NCBI GenBank assembly: GCA_040752815.1
Contig: JBFMGC010000008.1
Location: forward strand, 19,151 to 83,150
Direction: 5' to 3'
Origin: Candidatus Zixiibacteriota bacterium
Lineage (GTDB): Bacteria > Zixibacteria > MSB-5A5 > GN15 > FEB-12
Length of the DNA: 64,000 bases
In this document: piece after piece, positions 61,129 to 64,000 of the stretch
Numbering within the stretch: position 1 is the stretch's first letter
How the letters are laid out: each line of letters starts with the position of its first letter
Program-made: the position numbers and the translations under genes
The notes under the pieces: model-generated
Databases searched by the model: none
Told to the model about the DNA's origin: nothing
Seen by the model: the letters and a program-made list of their open reading frames with translations, nothing else

Positions 61129-63852
61129 TTATTTGGCCTCCAGCCAGTTCTGGCCGGTCCCGACATCGGCAACCAGCGGCACCTTCAGTTTAGCCGCATT
61201 CTCCATCTCGGTCTTCACCAGTTGGCTGACATCTTCAAGCTCCGACTTATGGACGTCGAACACCAGCTCATCGTGCACCTGTAAAACCATGCGCGAGTGC
61301 ATTGGCTGCAGCCGGCGATCGATATCGATCATGGCCACTTTAATAATATCCGCAGCGGTACCCTGGATAGGCGTGTTAATCGCGGTCCGCTCCGCAAACT
61401 GGCGCACGTTGAAGTTCTTGTCGTTGATTTCCGGCAGATAACGTCGACGGTTGTACAACGTGGTGACGTATCCGTTCTCGCGCGCGAATGCGATAGTCGC
61501 ATCCATGTACTTTTTGATCCCGGGATAACGGGCAAAGTACGTGTCTATGAACTGCTTTGACTCCTCGACATTCATGTCTGTTTGCTGCGACAAGCCATAG
61601 GCCGAAACGCCGTAGATTACCGCGAAATTCGCGGTTTTGGCGACCCGGCGCATTGCCGGCGTGACGGCGCTCATGTTCACGCCGTATACCTCGGCCGCGG
61701 TGCGGGCGTGGATGTCCTCGGCGTTGTTAAACGCCTGGATTAATCCTGGATCGTCGGTGTAGTGCGCTAAAATGCGAAGTTCGATCTGGCTGTAGTCGGC
61801 CGCAAGCAGCGTGTGATCGGAGTCCCGAGGAATGAACGCCTTGCGAATTTCGCGACCTTCCTCGGTGCGGATCGGTATGTTCTGAAGGTTCGGATCGGTC
61901 GAGGACAGTCGCCCGGTGGCGGCAATAGTCTGGTTGAACGAGGTGTGCACCCGACCGGTGCGGGGGATGACCAGCCGGGGCAGCGCGTCCACATAGGTGC
62001 TCTTCAACTTGGCCAACTGGCGATAGTTGACAATCAGCCTCGGGAACTCATGCATCGTGGCGAGCTCCTCCAGCACGCGGGCATCTGTCGAGAAACCGGT
62101 TTTCTTTGCGGTCTTGCCCCTTGTCGGCAGACCGAGCTTCTCAAACATGATATGACCCAACTGATGGGTCGAGTTGATATTGAACTGGCCGCCGGCGATT
62201 TTGTATATCTGCCGCTCGAGTTCATTCAGGCCGCCGTCCATTTGCTCGCTCAAATCCGCCAGGAAGGCGCTGTCTATTCGGATTCCGGCCTCTTCCATGT
62301 TGGCGAGCACTTTGATTAGCGGCAGCTCGATGTCGTAATAGAGACTGTCGAGCTGCAGGCGCTTCAACTCCGGTTCCAGGACGCCCAGCAGGCGATAGGT
62401 GAAATCGACATCCGCGCCAGAGTAAGCAGTCGCCTTGTCGACCGGAACCACGTCGAAAGTCTTCTGGCTCTTGCCGCTGCCGATCAGCTCCGTGATCGAC
62501 TGCATCTGGTAATCGAAATGGCGCAGCGCCTGAGCATCGAGCGAGTGCTGCCGCGCCGTTGGATTAATGACATACGAGGCAAGCATCGTATCGAAGGACA
62601 CCGGCGAAATCTCGACTCCGTAACGCCTAAGCACGTGCAGGTCGTACTTGATATTCTGGCCCACCTTGCGCACTTGCGGGTTTTCCAGCAGCGGTTTGAG
62701 CAGGGCGAGCGCTTCTTCGAACGGCAGGTTGCGCTGCGACTCAGTCGAATGACCGAGAGGAATATAGTAACCGGTGTTCCCGCGGTCAGTCAGGGACACG
62801 CCGACAAGTTCCGCCTCCAGCGGATCGAGCGAGGTTGTCTCGGTATCGACCGCGATGGTCCCAGCCTTGCTGAACGCCGCTACCAGCTTTTTCAGATCGG
62901 CGACCGAAGCAACCGTGTGGTAAAACGCCTTCGTGGCGCCGCCTCGCTCGGCGGAATCTTCGTCAGCCTTGTCTGGCATTACCTGCTTAAGCAGCGTGGC
63001 GAACTCCAATTCGAGAAACAGCGCCTTAACATTAGGCAGGTCCGGTGCGCGACGGCGCAGAGCTTCCAGATCGAATGTGATGGGCACGTCGGTGTGGATT
63101 GTCACCAACTCTTTGGACAGTCGCGCCAGGTCGGCATTGGCCGATACTTTTTGCTGCACTCCCGCCGGCTTGATTTTCGCGAGATTGTCGAGAACACCGT
63201 CAAGCGAACCGAATTCTTCGAGCAGCTTATCCGCCGTTTTGGGGCCGATCCCCGGAACTCCGGGCACGTTGTCCGAGCTATCCCCCATAAGCGCCAGCTT
63301 GTCGATCACCATCTCGGGATAGACTCCGAATTTCTCTTTCACCTCCTCACGCCCCATCCGCTCCGGCGCTTCCGAGGCTTTGCGCGGGCTGTAGATCTTG
63401 ATCCGCTCGTTCACCAGTTGGAAGAAGTCTTTGTCGCCGGTCACGCACCAGACTTCGCACCCCTGCTTTGCCGCCCGCACAGCGAAAGTGCCGATAACGT
63501 CGTCTGCCTCGTATCCCTCGAGTTCGAACGCCGGGATATTAAGCGCTTCGACCACCTGCTGAATCCGAGGCAACTGCTGCACCAGCTCGTCGGGCATTTT
63601 CGCCCGCGTGGATTTGTATTGGGGATACTTATCATGCCTGAAAGTCGGCTTGGGAGTGTCAAAGACGATTCCGAGGTATTCCGGATTCTCCTCGCGGATG
63701 ATCTTTAGAAGCGAATTGACCAGCCCGTATGACGCCGATGTATTCTCCCCTTTCGAGTTGATCAGCGGGTTCCGAATGAAAGCAAAGTACGATCGATAGA
63801 ACATGGCGGAACCATCGATCAGATACACCCGGGTCTTTGATTCGCGGCTCAT
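61129..63852 (-). CDS. polA: DNA polymerase I
   Basis: 907 residues from ATG 63852; the choice is fixed by the ATGA overlap with the preceding gene and GGAAG upstream. 5'-3' exonuclease (VYLIDGSAMFYRSYFA, PGVPGIGPKTADKLLEEFGS), an active-looking 3'-5' exonuclease (AVDTETTSLDP, NIKYDLHVL, YSGADVDFTY keep all acidic residues), and polymerase A (RLSSTDPNLQNIPIRTEEGR, AADYSQIELRILAH, QVHDELVFDV). Repair and primer removal. Confidence 0.97.
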   Translation of the reverse strand: MSRESKTRVYLIDGSAMFYRSYFAFIRNPLINSKGENTSASYGLVNSLLKIIREENPEYLGIVFDTPKPTFRHDKYPQYKSTRAKMPDELVQQLPRIQQVVEALNIPAFELEGYEADDVIGTFAVRAAKQGCEVWCVTGDKDFFQLVNERIKIYSPRKASEAPERMGREEVKEKFGVYPEMVIDKLALMGDSSDNVPGVPGIGPKTADKLLEEFGSLDGVLDNLAKIKPAGVQQKVSANADLARLSKELVTIHTDVPITFDLEALRRRAPDLPNVKALFLELEFATLLKQVMPDKADEDSAERGGATKAFYHTVASVADLKKLVAAFSKAGTIAVDTETTSLDPLEAELVGVSLTDRGNTGYYIPLGHSTESQRNLPFEEALALLKPLLENPQVRKVGQNIKYDLHVLRRYGVEISPVSFDTMLASYVINPTARQHSLDAQALRHFDYQMQSITELIGSGKSQKTFDVVPVDKATAYSGADVDFTYRLLGVLEPELKRLQLDSLYYDIELPLIKVLANMEEAGIRIDSAFLADLSEQMDGGLNELERQIYKIAGGQFNINSTHQLGHIMFEKLGLPTRGKTAKKTGFSTDARVLEELATMHEFPRLIVNYRQLAKLKSTYVDALPRLVIPRTGRVHTSFNQTIAATGRLSSTDPNLQNIPIRTEEGREIRKAFIPRDSDHTLLAADYSQIELRILAHYTDDPGLIQAFNNAEDIHARTAAEVYGVNMSAVTPAMRRVAKTANFAVIYGVSAYGLSQQTDMNVEESKQFIDTYFARYPGIKKYMDATIAFARENGYVTTLYNRRRYLPEINDKNFNVRQFAERTAINTPIQGTAADIIKVAMIDIDRRLQPMHSRMVLQVHDELVFDVHKSELEDVSQLVKTEMENAAKLKVPLVADVGTGQNWLEAK

Positions 63853-64000
63853 AGGTACAACTTCCACTGTTCAATATACGAGGCTACCGCCGCGGGCACC
63901 AAAGTCGCCAACTGACTATGTGACATTCCCTGCTTTATAAGTGATCTGATGGCGCTGGACGAAAGGTCTACAAGCGGGGTATTCACGATCTGGATACAGT
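63849..64000 (-). CDS. nadD: Nicotinate-nucleotide adenylyltransferase, C-terminal end only
   Basis: The last 50 codons only; the gene continues past the right edge. The readable end (VDLSSSAIRSLIKQG, then LVPAAVASYIEQWKLYL) fits the ISSTxIR and LVPxxVxxYI motifs at the end of NadD. Its TGA stop at 63849-63851 overlaps the polA ATG. Too short for the length-dependent checks, so the identity rests on these motifs. Confidence 0.75.
   Translation of the reverse strand, partial: CIQIVNTPLVDLSSSAIRSLIKQGMSHSQLATLVPAAVASYIEQWKLYL

Noticed and set aside
62518..63708. 396-codon plus-strand frame opposite polA
   Set aside because: Complement of the exonuclease domains of polA; no ribosome site or motif.

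Overview
The window reads as chromosome of a GC-rich, diderm (outer-membrane-bearing) bacterium. Outer-membrane barrels, TolC/RND export, an OmpA/Pal-type lipoprotein, S46 peptidase, Bacteroidetes-style Ig-like lipoproteins and many TPR proteins point to the FCB superphylum. A Zixibacteria-like or similar candidate-phylum lineage is my best guess, from gene content only and not from a marker tree. I see no phage, transposase, integrase or CRISPR array. Most genes are packed in translationally coupled runs with ATGA, TTGA, GTGA or TGATG overlaps.

Layout. 1-4938: a TetR-controlled tripartite RND efflux operon (minus strand, RND gene cut by the window edge) with a perfect 18-bp operator. 5010-9003: a minus-strand trio (small secreted Gly/Cys-tailed protein, outer-membrane barrel, zinc alcohol dehydrogenase) divergent from a NapH-like membrane polyferredoxin. 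9004-9489: hairpin repeats. 9490-14218: S46 peptidase, tRNA-Leu, class A PBP. 14408-19107: tyrS, a TPR lipoprotein and an Ig-like lipoprotein. 19333-22976: OmpA-like lipoprotein and a sugar ABC importer lacking its ATPase. 23083-26067: a tightly coupled cassette of four unknown membrane proteins plus a 40-residue zinc-ribbon protein. 26127-30385: DUF72 protein, NatAB-type ABC exporter, D,D-carboxypeptidase. 30397-33481: two tandem paralogous TPR proteins.

33804-50444 is housekeeping on the minus strand: proS, then rimP-nusA-infB-rbfA-nrnA-truB-ribF-rpsO-pnp, an M16 peptidase, a polysaccharide deacetylase and leuS. The order resembles the Bacillus nusA-infB-pnp region. A promoter and a leader hairpin precede rimP. 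50670-52519: tRNA-Arg, a cold-shock-type RRM protein with a structured leader and a strong terminator, and small membrane or outer-membrane proteins. 52726-56511: a murein-peptide module (NlpC/P60 endopeptidase, dipeptide epimerase, amidase). 56591-64000: aminotransferase, transketolase, coaE, an outer-membrane protein, polA and the end of nadD.

The least explained parts are the four-gene membrane cassette with its zinc-ribbon neighbour (23083-26067), the Gly/Cys-tailed protein and barrel pair beside a polyferredoxin (6028-9003), and a family of intergenic hairpins with a fixed core and covarying stems.
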